Shown in pieces: positions 1-9,800 of a stretch of DNA of 64,000 bases (position 1 is its first letter; each line of letters starts with the position of its first letter). The notes beneath the pieces are model-generated. The model worked only from the letters and a program-made list of their open reading frames with translations. It was not told where the DNA came from and made no database searches. A program made the position numbers and the translations under genes. The DNA comes from UBA1723 sp045641625. GTDB lineage: Bacteria > Bacteroidota > Bacteroidia > Bacteroidales > Paludibacteraceae. The stretch covers positions 4,064 through 68,063 of the forward strand of contig JAZUHH010000025.1 in the NCBI GenBank assembly GCA_045641625.1, written 5' to 3'.

Positions 1-1
1 G

Positions 2-3000
2 TATGCGAACGATGATTGTGTGGGTGATTTGAAGGATGAGATCAGAGTGGAGATCCTTCCTTTGCCAGACACATTGAATCCGGACACATTCGCCATCTGC
101 TATAACTACGAGCTAACTTCTTCCGATTTGAATGAAGCGGCAAGAAGAAAAGTGTTGCAGAGCGGAGTGACCCTTTCATACTATGATAACCTTGCAAAGG
201 CAGAGGCTAATGATAAGACTGACATAGAGGATATGACGGTGTCGCTTAACCGAGATATTATGAATGGCGGCCATACCCCTTATTATGTTAGGGTTTATGA
301 CAGTAACGAATGTTACAGTGTGCCTACAAGAAACGAGATAAAGAGAAACCAGTTCGACATGACTGAGCCTTTGTTCCCGTCAGATGTAAAGGGAATCCTT
401 ATAGATTCTGCCTTGGTTTGTCTTGGAGCAAAACCTAAAGATAACTTGAACGAGTATTTGAGCGAGGAGGAGACTGCCGAGGTTGCAGACGCTGTTAAGC
501 AGCCGAAGTGGATGTGGGTTCATAGTATTGATGATCTTCCGACATATACTCCTTCTTCCACATTGTATAATAATGTCTTGGGGTCTTACTCTTCATACCT
601 TGACGGTTCAGCGGCAGGACATGATACCATGTATGTGGTCAGAGTGGATTCCAACAACTGTATAAGCAAGCCTAAGGAGTTCAGACTACATGTTGACTCC
701 AACATCACGACATTGCCGTATGTGGACGATCCTTTGATGCCTCGCACAGGTTTGAGCCGTCTTGACTTGAACTATTGCCAGTATAGAGAGAAGTACAAGT
801 CCGGCTATATCCCTGCCTGGGGAACAGAGCCTGGCTATGTCATAGAGTGGTACAAGGTGGACAGCCTTACTCAGGTCGTAGAAGATACTGTGGTAACAAA
901 GTCCCATGCAGAGATTTCTTTCGACTATCCTGACACTCTATTGTACAAGGTAAGACAAAGTACCGCCTTGGGTTGTCACGGAAAATGGCTTCCTGTCAGG
1001 GCAATGATTCACCCTGCAGTAACATTGACTCCGGAAGTGGACTTGATCGAACTATGCAAGGGCGCTGATCCTGTTGAGGTAGTCGTAAAAAACAAGCCGG
1101 AAAACAAAGGACTTTCTACATTCTTTGTTGAGGATGGGAAAGAGAATATAGTTGACAATTACCTTCTTAAACTCTATGTAAATGCTGACGAGGCTACTCC
1201 AGAGGACCAGGAGCCTTTTGTGAACGGATATGTTTTGTTCAAGAACTCGACTACCGGATGCGCAAGTGATTCCACTCCGATAAAGTCGAGAATACACGAA
1301 TTGCCAAAGAAGCCTTCTTCGGAGTTTTTGACACGTAACTTCTGTTTGGAAAGCGGCAATATAGATTTGGTTGATTTGTTTAAGGTCAAGACTGTATCCG
1401 AGGATGTAAACTATAACTCCAACACTCTTGTTTGGTCTTCTGCGCTAAATCGTGAGCCAAAAGTAGATCCGACCGGAATGTTGAATTCAACTTCAGCTTT
1501 GAGCAACTTCCTGGTTTCAGTCAAGCAGTATGACGAGGAGACAGGTTGTGAGGGTGATACGATAAACCTAAGAATCAATGTTGACTCTACATTCTCTTAC
1601 GTTCATTTCGACACAACTTTGTGCTACGGCCAGTCAATGGAGTTGTGCCTTGAGGTGGCAAAGAGAATCAAGTTTAAGAAGAACTCTTACATCACTTCTG
1701 ATGTGGACTTCAGCGTCTATCCTTTGTCTGGAAAGACTCCGTCCCTTACTCCTCTTGGCAAGAGCGACAAAGTAAAGTCTCCATACGAAAGACATGAGAG
1801 CAAACTGCAGAGATACTTGGTAAGAATTTGGGATTCGGAGAGCGGTTGCGAAATCGAAGATACTTTGAACCTTGAGTTCCGCGGTTTGCCAGTCGTCGAA
1901 ATCAAGAACAGCATCGACACATGCAGCATGGCAGAGTTTGTACTGCCGATAGTTACTGAAAGATCAGAGGACACTGTCGAGTGGTATCGTGAGGACGGCT
2001 CGCTACACAATGGCAGGAACATGTCTTTGGATCAAAGCGAGAAGCCATACGTAGTTGTGACTGACGAGTATGCTTGTAAGGACACAGCAACTTTGAAGGT
2101 TACAATTCACGTCAATCCTTTGAAGCCTTTGGTGAAGGATACAGTGATCTGCCAGCATTCCGGAATAGTGAACTTGAAGATGGACAACAATGTTGATCCT
2201 GCTTCCGAGAATACTGCCGCCAAGCTGAAGCTGTTGGTTTACAACTATGACGTGATGGAGAAGGGTAAGGAGGTAGATGCCTACGTAAATACTGACAAGC
2301 TTGACTTTACCACTTCTGTACAGTCCTTGAAATATATCGTGCGTCAGGAGAACATGCTTACAACATGCTTTGACACTGCACATATCAATGTCACAGTACG
2401 CAGAAAGTACACTCCAGAGATTCCTGACTTTGGCCCTACATGCAAGGAGCAGGAGTTCGATATGGCGAAGTATGTGAACAACTACGTTTCAACCGAGCGT
2501 GCTTCAATCGGAATAGCAAATCTGTCAACTGTAACCCTTTCATACGCTGATATGGACGGAGAGTTGAGCGAGGCGCAGGCTGGAGCTGTAGTTCGTCAGT
2601 TGGATTCGGACACAACTCTATATTCGTTCAAGATTACTGACAATGACAATGTATGCGAGGTTGCAGATACGTTTATGGTAATCATCAACGAGATCCCTAC
2701 AGCTCCAAAGATTGAGAATGGTCAGGATTCGGTGTTCCTTTGCGGTGATGGTGTGGCTCCGCTTGAAGTTAGCGCCAAGCCGACAAATAGTGATGCCACA
2801 AACCTTGACATTTGGTGGAGAGTTAACGGAACAGACTCTAAGAGCGATACATATACTCTTGGCTCGGAGGTTAGCAAGGCAACATTGAAGTCCTATGTGA
2901 AGAATTCAAAGACAGGTTGTGAAAGTGAGCTGAGCGAGATTGTTGCGACTGTAATTCCTGTAATGACAGCCAAGACGCTTGATTCACTTATATTGTGTGC

Positions 3001-6000
3001 GAGCGAGGAGGTGAATGTGTTCGAACATTTGAAGAAGTCGTTCATATATACTCCGGCATATACATCGCGCATCGGATACAAGGTTATGGAGAACGGTATG
3101 CTTGTCAATAATATGAACGAGTTGACAAAGGCAAAGAAGACTGCGCATACAGTCAATAACTACGAGATCGAGATGATGGACACATTGACAGGATGCTCTG
3201 CCAAGAATACACTTAGAGTGGTGTGGGAGGATGCTGTCAAGAATTCAATTCTGGCAAAGTCCATAGCTTGTCAGGGAGATGATGCAACGTTGGTTGCGGC
3301 AGGCGAGTCCAGACCTCATACATTGAAGTGGATCGTAGATGGTGAACTTGTCGGAACAGAGAAGCAGCTGGATATTACTTCATTGTCAGCAACTACAAAC
3401 GTCACTTTGGTTACAAACATATCTGGCACCGAGTGTAGCGACACGCTTACTCATAAACTGACAGTTTACGATACACCGGAAAAGCTGGAGGACGTTTCAA
3501 CATTCAGATTCTGCCAGGCCAATGAAAGCCATGACATAACTTTGGATCATTCAGACTACGAAATAGAATGGACAAATGCCAGAGGAGAAGTGGATGTCAC
3601 AGAGTTTTATCCTGTGTCTGCTTCCAAGGATACAGCATTCGTGCTTCAAGCAAGGCTTATAAACAACGTGCCTGCCGACACAGTTTGTCGTTCTACTCCA
3701 ATAGATGTGAATGTAGAGGTTATCAAGCATATTGATGTAACTCTTGCCGACACTAATGTTTGTGCTCCAAGCACATACAACCTTATGAAGGAGGTTCAGC
3801 AACCTGATCTTTCGTTGAAGGTTTACTCTATCTCTCCTAAGGTTGACGATTCGTTGGCGGTGGACAAGTCTGCGCTTTACACAATCACTTACGAGGACAA
3901 GTGGCATTGTCAGACAACAGCTACTACTGATGTCAGGTTCATAAGCAAGCCGGACTCGGTAATCATAGCAAAGAACGGTTTCAATATGTGCCTAGGCTCG
4001 GAAACTGTGGTCAAGCCGGTTGTCAGCGCAGGTCAGTATGTAATCGAATGGACAAATACTAGAGACAAGTCAAAACTGATTAGTGACACTCTTGCCATTT
4101 CAGCTGACAAAGTGTCCGCGTCTCCGATAATGTATGATGTTGTAAGGGTGGACACAATCTACGGATGCCGAAGCGTTACGACTCCTTTCTCTTACAATGT
4201 AATGCCGCAGATCTCGATAAATCCATACGCTGACCAGCACATGTGTGATTACGAGACTTTGGATATTGATTCTTTGTCAAAGGCGATATTTAATAACTTT
4301 GATGATCTTGAGGTTACAAACAAGACACGCAAGGTTTCCGACGACAGAACAACAATAATCTTCTCTGCTGTAAATCCTGTTTCTACATGTACTGCAGAGG
4401 TTTCTTTGGATGTGATTACTCATCAGAGACCTATGTTTTCGGTAACAGGAAATCATCCGGCATGTCAGGGCGACACAGTCGTTCTTGAAGCTGTTGGTGA
4501 TGACCAGTATTTCTGGGGTTACGAAGGAAATACAAGTCGTGCCGCAAAATCATTTGCAGTCTCTACTAAAGAGAACGAGGATGTGGTGGCTGACCTTCGT
4601 GTGAAGCTGTTTGCTCCGATAGACGGAGACAACAAGTATTGTTATGCAGACACTTCCATAACAGTATCCTTTGCTAAGGTTCCAGAACTTGTCGGAGGCA
4701 AGCTTGATACAGCCTACTGCCAGAACACCCTAATCAACGAGTTGCCTGAGATCGTAGCAACAGATCCCGATGCAAATGTGGTATGGTATTCCCCTGCAGA
4801 CAATTACGCTGAGCCTTATTCTATCAGGACTTTTGAGGAGGTTGCTGCAACAAGCGGTTTGTTTGACTATAAGTTCAAGCAGACTCTTGGAATCTGTTCG
4901 ACTAAGCTTCAAACTTACCAGATAAAAATTCAGCCAAGGATTGACGATGTGCCGGTACTTCATGATACTGTGTATTGTATAGATGCAGATCCTTTGCTAT
5001 TGTCAAAGTCTGACTACAACGCTCCTTTGATTACTTCCCAGTACAAGTTGGAGTGGAGTGACGTAGAGAATAATATCGTCGATGGAACATCTCTTCCTTT
5101 GACAAGTGCAACAGGTGTCAAGACTTATTACGCTCGCTATACAAAGGGAGTATGTAAGGGTCAGAGTGCACCGCTTGCAGTAGATGTTGAACCTCACTAT
5201 CAGGATAAGCCTTTGGCTGACGAGACACAGCAGTTCTGCCCTAATACGGGTACTTATGACTTGATAGCAAAGACAACAAACTCTTCCGCCAGACTTAACT
5301 GGTATTCTGAGTTCAATAACCAAAGATTGGATAATGTTACTATAGATTCAGAGTTGGCAAAGTGGAACGGTACAACTGTCAAGGTTACTCAGTCTGTCCT
5401 TGACGGATGCGAGAGTGAGCCTGCACTAATCAATGTGTCGTTCTTCAGACTTCCTGACCTAGTAGGCGGAGATCTTGAGACTACATACTGCCAGAACACC
5501 TTGATTAGCGAGATGCCGGGAATCGCAGTTACTGATCCGGACGCAAGCGTTGTATGGTATTCTTCAGCTGACAACTATACAGAGCCTTATGTCATCAAGT
5601 CGTTGGATGAGATTGCTGCAAACAGCGGAGAGTTCAAGTACAAGTTCAAGCAGGTTCTTGGCATTTGTTCGACACCGCTTCAGGATTACACAATTAAGAT
5701 CCAGCCTAAGATTGAGGATGCTCCAATTCTTCATGACACTGTATATTGTATAGATGCAGATCCTTTGTTGTTGTCAAAGTCTGACTATAACAATCCTTTG
5801 ATATCTTCTCAATATGCTTTGGAGTGGAGCGATGTCGAGGACAATCTGGTTGACGGCACTTCTCTTCCTTTGACTGGTGAAGTGGGAGCAAAGATGTATT
5901 ATGCTCGCTATACTAAGGGAGTGTGTAAGGGAGATGCTTCTACTGTTGTTGTTAAGGTAGAACCTCACTATCAGGACAAGCCTTTGGCTGAGGAACTTCA

Positions 6001-7441
6001 GAAGTTCTGTCCTAATACAGGTACTTATGACTTGACAGCAAAGACAACAAACTCTTCTGCTAGACTTAACTGGTACTATGAATTCAGCAATCAGCGAATG
6101 GATGGCATCACTATTGACACTGATCAGCCAAATTGGACAACTGCAACATATAAGGTTACACAGTCTGTCCTTGACGGATGCGAGAGCGAGCCAGAGATAA
6201 TCACAGTCCAGCTTAAGAAGTCTGTGGTCGAAAGAGACACTTTGATAAAGAATATGTGTCTTGGCGACAAGTTCAGCATTGAGGAATTGTTCGACGAGTT
6301 GTCAGTAAGCGAGGTGATAGATGATGTTAGGGATAACAAGAACAACATAATCGACCACGTCATAGCGAGCGAAGGAATATACTTTGTTGACGTGCATAAC
6401 GAGGACGAGTGCAAGGCTCAGTTCAATGTGTCTGTCAAGACATGGAGTGTTGGAGTTCCTGCCGTAGTGGAACCTAAGGAGCAGTATTGCGCCGGAGATA
6501 GAGTCCATGTGAGTGTGGCTGCTCCTAACGAGGTTGACTATCGCTGGTACAGCCAGAACGAAGATAAGATCGTAGGATATATTTCCGACATCAATACAGT
6601 GGCTGGAACTGAATCCGATTCGTTGTTCCTTACAATGTCTGTCAAGGGACATCCAGAGTGTCAGAGCGAGGTTAAGTTCGAGATCAATGTTGCTCCTAAG
6701 ATGGAGTTCGAAATTGTCGGAGATACTGCAATCTGTGCAGGTAACGAGTTCAACCTTTCCGCTACAAACATAACTAACAAGAGCTGGATGATGTTCGACA
6801 CTTTGTTCGTTACTGAGACATTTGTATATGCTCCTTCTAAGAGCGGATATGTTACTGCTTTGGGAATTGACAAATATGGATGTAATACAGAAAAGACAGT
6901 TCTTGTGAACGTCTATGAGAGTCCGAAGCCTTCTATCCTTGTAGGCGATACTGTTGATCATCCAAATTACGATCTTGATCGTGATGACAGGGACATCAGC
7001 TTCGAAGCTATTGTCAATGCTGACGAAACTGCCGAGTTGGTTTATTACTGGGAGGTTGGAGATGGAAACATCTATGACTCGAAGTCATTTACTCACGAGT
7101 ATGAGTATGGCTTCGTGGATATGATCAAGCCTATACCTGTCAAGCTTCGTGTGTCGTACGAGTTTGATGAGCACTGTATGGGCAATGCTACTGCAATACT
7201 ACGCATAAATCCGGACTTTGACGTTCCTAACACTATGGGTGCAAACGATCACTTTATGCCTAACTACAACTTGCAGATCTTTGACCGTGTGGGTAACTTG
7301 ATCTACGAGGGTAGAGATGGATGGAAGGGTCAGGATATGGATGGACGTGAGGTGTTCGGAGACACATACTTCTATGCAATCACATACTTTATTGACGGTA
7401 AGAAGTATGTTAAGAACGGTTACGTCACTTTGGTAAGATAA
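2..7441 (+). CDS. Giant Ig/PKD-repeat surface protein with T9SS type B sorting domain (5' partial)
   Basis: The reading frame is open to the left edge, so the N-terminus is missing and the GTG at 20 is only an internal codon. About 2,480 residues are visible, built from many units of roughly 80-90 residues that carry paired Cys and a W-Y or Y-W core, like bacterial Ig-like folds. Two adjacent units of about 257 residues (nt 4682-5452 and 5453-6220) are near copies. A PKD-like domain (motif YYWEVGDG) lies around nt 6960-7200. The last ~80 residues (nt ~7200-7441), with LQIFDRVGNLIYEG, WKGQDMDG, GDTYFYAITY and terminal GYVTLVR, match the gliding-motility-associated (type B) C-terminal domain used by the type IX secretion system. 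I infer export and attachment at the cell surface as an adhesin or matrix protein; no enzymatic motif was seen. The PorP/SprF gene directly downstream is the usual partner of type B cargo. Confidence 0.9.
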   Translation, partial: YANDDCVGDLKDEIRVEILPLPDTLNPDTFAICYNYELTSSDLNEAARRKVLQSGVTLSYYDNLAKAEANDKTDIEDMTVSLNRDIMNGGHTPYYVRVYDSNECYSVPTRNEIKRNQFDMTEPLFPSDVKGILIDSALVCLGAKPKDNLNEYLSEEETAEVADAVKQPKWMWVHSIDDLPTYTPSSTLYNNVLGSYSSYLDGSAAGHDTMYVVRVDSNNCISKPKEFRLHVDSNITTLPYVDDPLMPRTGLSRLDLNYCQYREKYKSGYIPAWGTEPGYVIEWYKVDSLTQVVEDTVVTKSHAEISFDYPDTLLYKVRQSTALGCHGKWLPVRAMIHPAVTLTPEVDLIELCKGADPVEVVVKNKPENKGLSTFFVEDGKENIVDNYLLKLYVNADEATPEDQEPFVNGYVLFKNSTTGCASDSTPIKSRIHELPKKPSSEFLTRNFCLESGNIDLVDLFKVKTVSEDVNYNSNTLVWSSALNREPKVDPTGMLNSTSALSNFLVSVKQYDEETGCEGDTINLRINVDSTFSYVHFDTTLCYGQSMELCLEVAKRIKFKKNSYITSDVDFSVYPLSGKTPSLTPLGKSDKVKSPYERHESKLQRYLVRIWDSESGCEIEDTLNLEFRGLPVVEIKNSIDTCSMAEFVLPIVTERSEDTVEWYREDGSLHNGRNMSLDQSEKPYVVVTDEYACKDTATLKVTIHVNPLKPLVKDTVICQHSGIVNLKMDNNVDPASENTAAKLKLLVYNYDVMEKGKEVDAYVNTDKLDFTTSVQSLKYIVRQENMLTTCFDTAHINVTVRRKYTPEIPDFGPTCKEQEFDMAKYVNNYVSTERASIGIANLSTVTLSYADMDGELSEAQAGAVVRQLDSDTTLYSFKITDNDNVCEVADTFMVIINEIPTAPKIENGQDSVFLCGDGVAPLEVSAKPTNSDATNLDIWWRVNGTDSKSDTYTLGSEVSKATLKSYVKNSKTGCESELSEIVATVIPVMTAKTLDSLILCASEEVNVFEHLKKSFIYTPAYTSRIGYKVMENGMLVNNMNELTKAKKTAHTVNNYEIEMMDTLTGCSAKNTLRVVWEDAVKNSILAKSIACQGDDATLVAAGESRPHTLKWIVDGELVGTEKQLDITSLSATTNVTLVTNISGTECSDTLTHKLTVYDTPEKLEDVSTFRFCQANESHDITLDHSDYEIEWTNARGEVDVTEFYPVSASKDTAFVLQARLINNVPADTVCRSTPIDVNVEVIKHIDVTLADTNVCAPSTYNLMKEVQQPDLSLKVYSISPKVDDSLAVDKSALYTITYEDKWHCQTTATTDVRFISKPDSVIIAKNGFNMCLGSETVVKPVVSAGQYVIEWTNTRDKSKLISDTLAISADKVSASPIMYDVVRVDTIYGCRSVTTPFSYNVMPQISINPYADQHMCDYETLDIDSLSKAIFNNFDDLEVTNKTRKVSDDRTTIIFSAVNPVSTCTAEVSLDVITHQRPMFSVTGNHPACQGDTVVLEAVGDDQYFWGYEGNTSRAAKSFAVSTKENEDVVADLRVKLFAPIDGDNKYCYADTSITVSFAKVPELVGGKLDTAYCQNTLINELPEIVATDPDANVVWYSPADNYAEPYSIRTFEEVAATSGLFDYKFKQTLGICSTKLQTYQIKIQPRIDDVPVLHDTVYCIDADPLLLSKSDYNAPLITSQYKLEWSDVENNIVDGTSLPLTSATGVKTYYARYTKGVCKGQSAPLAVDVEPHYQDKPLADETQQFCPNTGTYDLIAKTTNSSARLNWYSEFNNQRLDNVTIDSELAKWNGTTVKVTQSVLDGCESEPALINVSFFRLPDLVGGDLETTYCQNTLISEMPGIAVTDPDASVVWYSSADNYTEPYVIKSLDEIAANSGEFKYKFKQVLGICSTPLQDYTIKIQPKIEDAPILHDTVYCIDADPLLLSKSDYNNPLISSQYALEWSDVEDNLVDGTSLPLTGEVGAKMYYARYTKGVCKGDASTVVVKVEPHYQDKPLAEELQKFCPNTGTYDLTAKTTNSSARLNWYYEFSNQRMDGITIDTDQPNWTTATYKVTQSVLDGCESEPEIITVQLKKSVVERDTLIKNMCLGDKFSIEELFDELSVSEVIDDVRDNKNNIIDHVIASEGIYFVDVHNEDECKAQFNVSVKTWSVGVPAVVEPKEQYCAGDRVHVSVAAPNEVDYRWYSQNEDKIVGYISDINTVAGTESDSLFLTMSVKGHPECQSEVKFEINVAPKMEFEIVGDTAICAGNEFNLSATNITNKSWMMFDTLFVTETFVYAPSKSGYVTALGIDKYGCNTEKTVLVNVYESPKPSILVGDTVDHPNYDLDRDDRDISFEAIVNADETAELVYYWEVGDGNIYDSKSFTHEYEYGFVDMIKPIPVKLRVSYEFDEHCMGNATAILRINPDFDVPNTMGANDHFMPNYNLQIFDRVGNLIYEGRDGWKGQDMDGREVFGDTYFYAITYFIDGKKYVKNGYVTLVR
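4682..6220 (+). repeat. In-frame tandem duplication of a ~257-residue double domain
   Basis: The segment starting PELVGGKLDTAYCQNT (nt 4682) recurs as PDLVGGDLETTYCQNT (nt 5453), exactly 771 bases later. Shared blocks include HDTVYCIDADPLLLSKSDYN, EPHYQDKPLA, FCPNTGTYDL and TQSVLDGCESEP. Long DNA stretches are also nearly identical, so the duplication is recent compared with the other repeats of the protein. Confidence 0.9.
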
Positions 7442-7484
7442 AATGATTGCTCCAGACCAAATGAACATAAAAATAGAAATATCT

Positions 7485-8486
7485 ATGAAGCATCGTTCGA
7501 TGACTATGGTTTTCAATAGTCTCAGACAAATATATGTGTTGTTGGTATGCACTCTTTTGAGCTTCAGTTGTGTCGCTCAAGAGGATGTGCTGTTCACCAA
7601 CAAGCAGTTGCGCATGCCATACTATAATCCAGCTTACATTCCCGAACTGCTCGAAGCTACTATAACTGTAGGAGGCAGAAACCAGTGGACAGGAATTGAA
7701 GGTGCTCCAAAGACGATTATGGTTTCTGGAAAATACTTCTTTGTGGGAGCTCATTCCCAGGTTTCTTTGTCCTATATGGCAGACAAGATCGGTTATCAGT
7801 ACACACTTCAGCCGAAGCTCCAGTATGCATTTATGGTTCCTTTCGCAGATGACTGCTACTTGAATCTCGGAGTCGGTGGAGGATTTGTCAAGAGAGGCTA
7901 TCATCCGGAGATGATTGACCCTGTAAATACTGTAAACGATGCCACTATTGAAGATAACTTGGTGGAAAGCAGACAGCCCGACGCTGAAGCGGGTTTCGAG
8001 CTTCTTATCCAGAACTTCGAGTTAGGAGCTTCTGTAAACCATTTGATAAAGGGAAATAGCGAGCGTCCGATGACAAAGTTTTATTCCGCCTATGCCAATT
8101 ATCTTTTCCAGACAAAGGAGTGGTGGAGACTGACAGCTTCGTATTCGCTTTATAATTACCACGAGATGAACTATGGCCAAAGATGGAAGCATCAGTTGAG
8201 CGTATATTTCCAGTATTTGTGGGATTATGAGGCTAAGCCAAAGGATTTGGTGTATCTTGGTCTTGCTTTCAGACCGACACTTGAAGGCAGCGTTATGGGA
8301 GGAATAAACCTGTTCTCGTTCTTGAACGTGTTCTACTCGTATGACTGTTTCTTCGGTAACTTGAGATATACAAGCAAGGGAACACACGAGATAGGTCTTG
8401 AGTTCAAGATTCCTCACAAGTTCAAGGGCTGCTACGCAAACTATGGAAAGAGCCACAAGTACACTCGCTATACAAGAATCAAGTAA
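7485..8486 (+). CDS. PorP/SprF family type IX secretion membrane protein
   Basis: A 333-residue protein with an N-terminal signal peptide (hydrophobic core IYVLLVCTLLSF, likely cleaved after CVAQ) followed by EDVLFTNKQLRMPYYNPAYIPE. This matches the family hallmark in which a conserved 'YNPAY' follows a short N-terminal strand. The remainder alternates like an outer-membrane beta-barrel and the protein ends in basic residues. PorP/SprF proteins assist surface delivery or anchoring of type B T9SS cargo; the giant cargo gene ends only one base before an in-frame ATG at 7443. I prefer the ATG at 7485 because it gives a compact signal peptide with KHR at its start; ATGs at 7443 and 7500 are alternatives. 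The two genes probably share one transcript that ends at the hairpin at 8485. Confidence 0.85.
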   Translation: MKHRSMTMVFNSLRQIYVLLVCTLLSFSCVAQEDVLFTNKQLRMPYYNPAYIPELLEATITVGGRNQWTGIEGAPKTIMVSGKYFFVGAHSQVSLSYMADKIGYQYTLQPKLQYAFMVPFADDCYLNLGVGGGFVKRGYHPEMIDPVNTVNDATIEDNLVESRQPDAEAGFELLIQNFELGASVNHLIKGNSERPMTKFYSAYANYLFQTKEWWRLTASYSLYNYHEMNYGQRWKHQLSVYFQYLWDYEAKPKDLVYLGLAFRPTLEGSVMGGINLFSFLNVFYSYDCFFGNLRYTSKGTHEIGLEFKIPHKFKGCYANYGKSHKYTRYTRIK

Positions 8487-8539
8487 AGAGGCATATAAGC
8501 GTTAAGTTTTATGCTTTATAGCATATTTTGCCTCTTTTT
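8485..8539 (+). terminator. Rho-independent terminator after the PorP/SprF gene
   Basis: AAAGAGGCA (8485-8493) pairs with TGCCTCTTT (8529-8537), with an internal smaller TATAAGC/GCTTTATA-type fold, and a run of T follows. Confidence 0.8.
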
Positions 8540-8601
8540 GAGAATTCTTTTTGACAAACAACCGCAGATTATTGAAAATTTTTGTAAAATCAGCCGAAAA
8601 A

Positions 8602-8633
8602 TTTGGTAGCTTTTACAAATTCTCCCAATTTTG
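8602..8633 (+). promoter_or_regulatory. Probable Bacteroidota promoter of the BspA-like gene
   Basis: TTTG (8602-8605), 20 bases, then CAATTTTG (8626-8633), one mismatch from the TAnnTTTG -7 box. It would leave a leader of about 130 nt before the ATG at 8772. Confidence 0.5.
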
Positions 8634-8771
8634 CATTCGGTTACTGAAAGTATCCATAAAATTTTAACTATACTAATAACGGTTCTGTGTGAATACTTTA
8701 TTTACGGGACCTTTGGTTTATTCTGCAAAGCAATTATTAAATTTATTTAGAATACTAACTTTAACTATAAG

Positions 8772-9596
8772 ATGAAGAAGTTTTTTAATTTTGCGGTTAT
8801 CTTTACTGCCCTTTTGTTTGGCTCCACATTCTTGTCTTGCTCAAAGGATGACGACGATGATTCTGAAGGCAAGAAAGATCAGCAATCAGATATAAATACT
8901 AGTGAGTCCGACTTCAAGTTCTTTATCTTGTCCGAGAACGAGATAGAGGTGACAGGACTTAACATAAGCTCTTCTTCATTCGTTGAGTCTGCGCTTTATG
9001 AAGTGCCAGAGATTATTACAGTAAAGGGTAAGGAATATACTGTGACAAGTATCGGAGATAGGGCTTTTGCCGGAATGCCAAGAATAAAGAGAATTACGCT
9101 TCCAAAGACAATAACAAATATCGGTTCGATGGCGTTCTCTGGCTGTTCTGAAGTAGAGAGCATTAACACATACGACGGACTTGTTACAATCGGTCCAGGC
9201 GCATTTCAGGGATGCTTAAAGCTTAAGAACATCTATATTCCTGAAAGTGTGGTTACTATCGGCCTTTATGCTTTCTCAGGTTGCAAGAGTTTGGAGACAG
9301 TTACAGTGCCAAAGAATCTTAAGAAGATAGATAATGCTTTGTTCAGAAGTTGCGAGAAGTTGACTTCAGTCACTATCCCTAAGAATGTTGAGTCAATAGG
9401 TGCAGAGGCTTTCTTGGGCTGTTCTTCGCTTACAAATGTTACTATTCCCGAGAGTGTTAAGACTATTGGAAACAGAGCGTTCTTGGAGTGTTATAAGCTT
9501 AATGTGGAGGTTGAGAATACAATGGGCAACGTTGTTTTGGGTGACAGCGTGTTCGTTGACTGCCTATCTCTTTTATATACTGGTTCTAACGAATAG
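8772..9596 (+). CDS. BspA-like leucine-rich-repeat surface lipoprotein
   Basis: A 274-residue protein that begins with a lipoprotein signal (FGSTFLSC, with Cys 23 as the likely lipidation site), followed by an acidic linker (KDDDDDSE). From about residue 85 there are seven to eight repeats of 23 residues of the form IGxxAFxGCxxLxxVxIPxxVxx (for example IGPGAFQGCLKLKNIYIPES), the LRR_5/BspA (Treponema pallidum-type) repeat. Such proteins sit on the cell surface in Bacteroidota and bind host or dietary ligands; the ligand here is unknown. It stands alone, with a promoter-like box upstream and its own terminator at 9652, and is followed by FISUMP-like genes. At 274 residues it is short for the family. 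No T9SS signal is visible. Confidence 0.85.
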   Translation: MKKFFNFAVIFTALLFGSTFLSCSKDDDDDSEGKKDQQSDINTSESDFKFFILSENEIEVTGLNISSSSFVESALYEVPEIITVKGKEYTVTSIGDRAFAGMPRIKRITLPKTITNIGSMAFSGCSEVESINTYDGLVTIGPGAFQGCLKLKNIYIPESVVTIGLYAFSGCKSLETVTVPKNLKKIDNALFRSCEKLTSVTIPKNVESIGAEAFLGCSSLTNVTIPESVKTIGNRAFLECYKLNVEVENTMGNVVLGDSVFVDCLSLLYTGSNE

Positions 9597-9651
9597 TATT
9601 GATGCTTTGGGTTTAGTCTCAGTCTGCCCAAGTAGTCATTTTGTATAGACT

Positions 9652-9687
9652 AAAAGGAATATGTTCCGGCATATTCCTTTTCTTTTT
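9652..9687 (+). terminator. Rho-independent terminator
   Basis: AAAAGGAATATG (9652-9663) pairs perfectly with CATATTCCTTTT (9670-9681) across the loop TTCCGG and is followed by a T-rich tract. Confidence 0.85.
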
Positions 9688-9800
9688 TCATTTTGCTAAA
9701 ACAGAGGCAAAAAATAGGTTTTTGTCACAATTTTCCCGATATTTGTACCGCTTTTGTAAAGTATATAGTTTTTGAAACTTATTATTCTATTATTCCAAAC

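Noticed and set aside
6302..6961. 219-codon minus-strand frame inside the giant surface protein
   Set aside because: It lies fully opposite a strongly supported coding frame with clear domains and codon structure; the antisense product has no recognisable features.
9040..9560. Regular 69-base repeats that could be taken for a CRISPR-like array
   Set aside because: They encode 23-residue BspA-type leucine-rich repeats in one open frame and are not identical at the DNA level.
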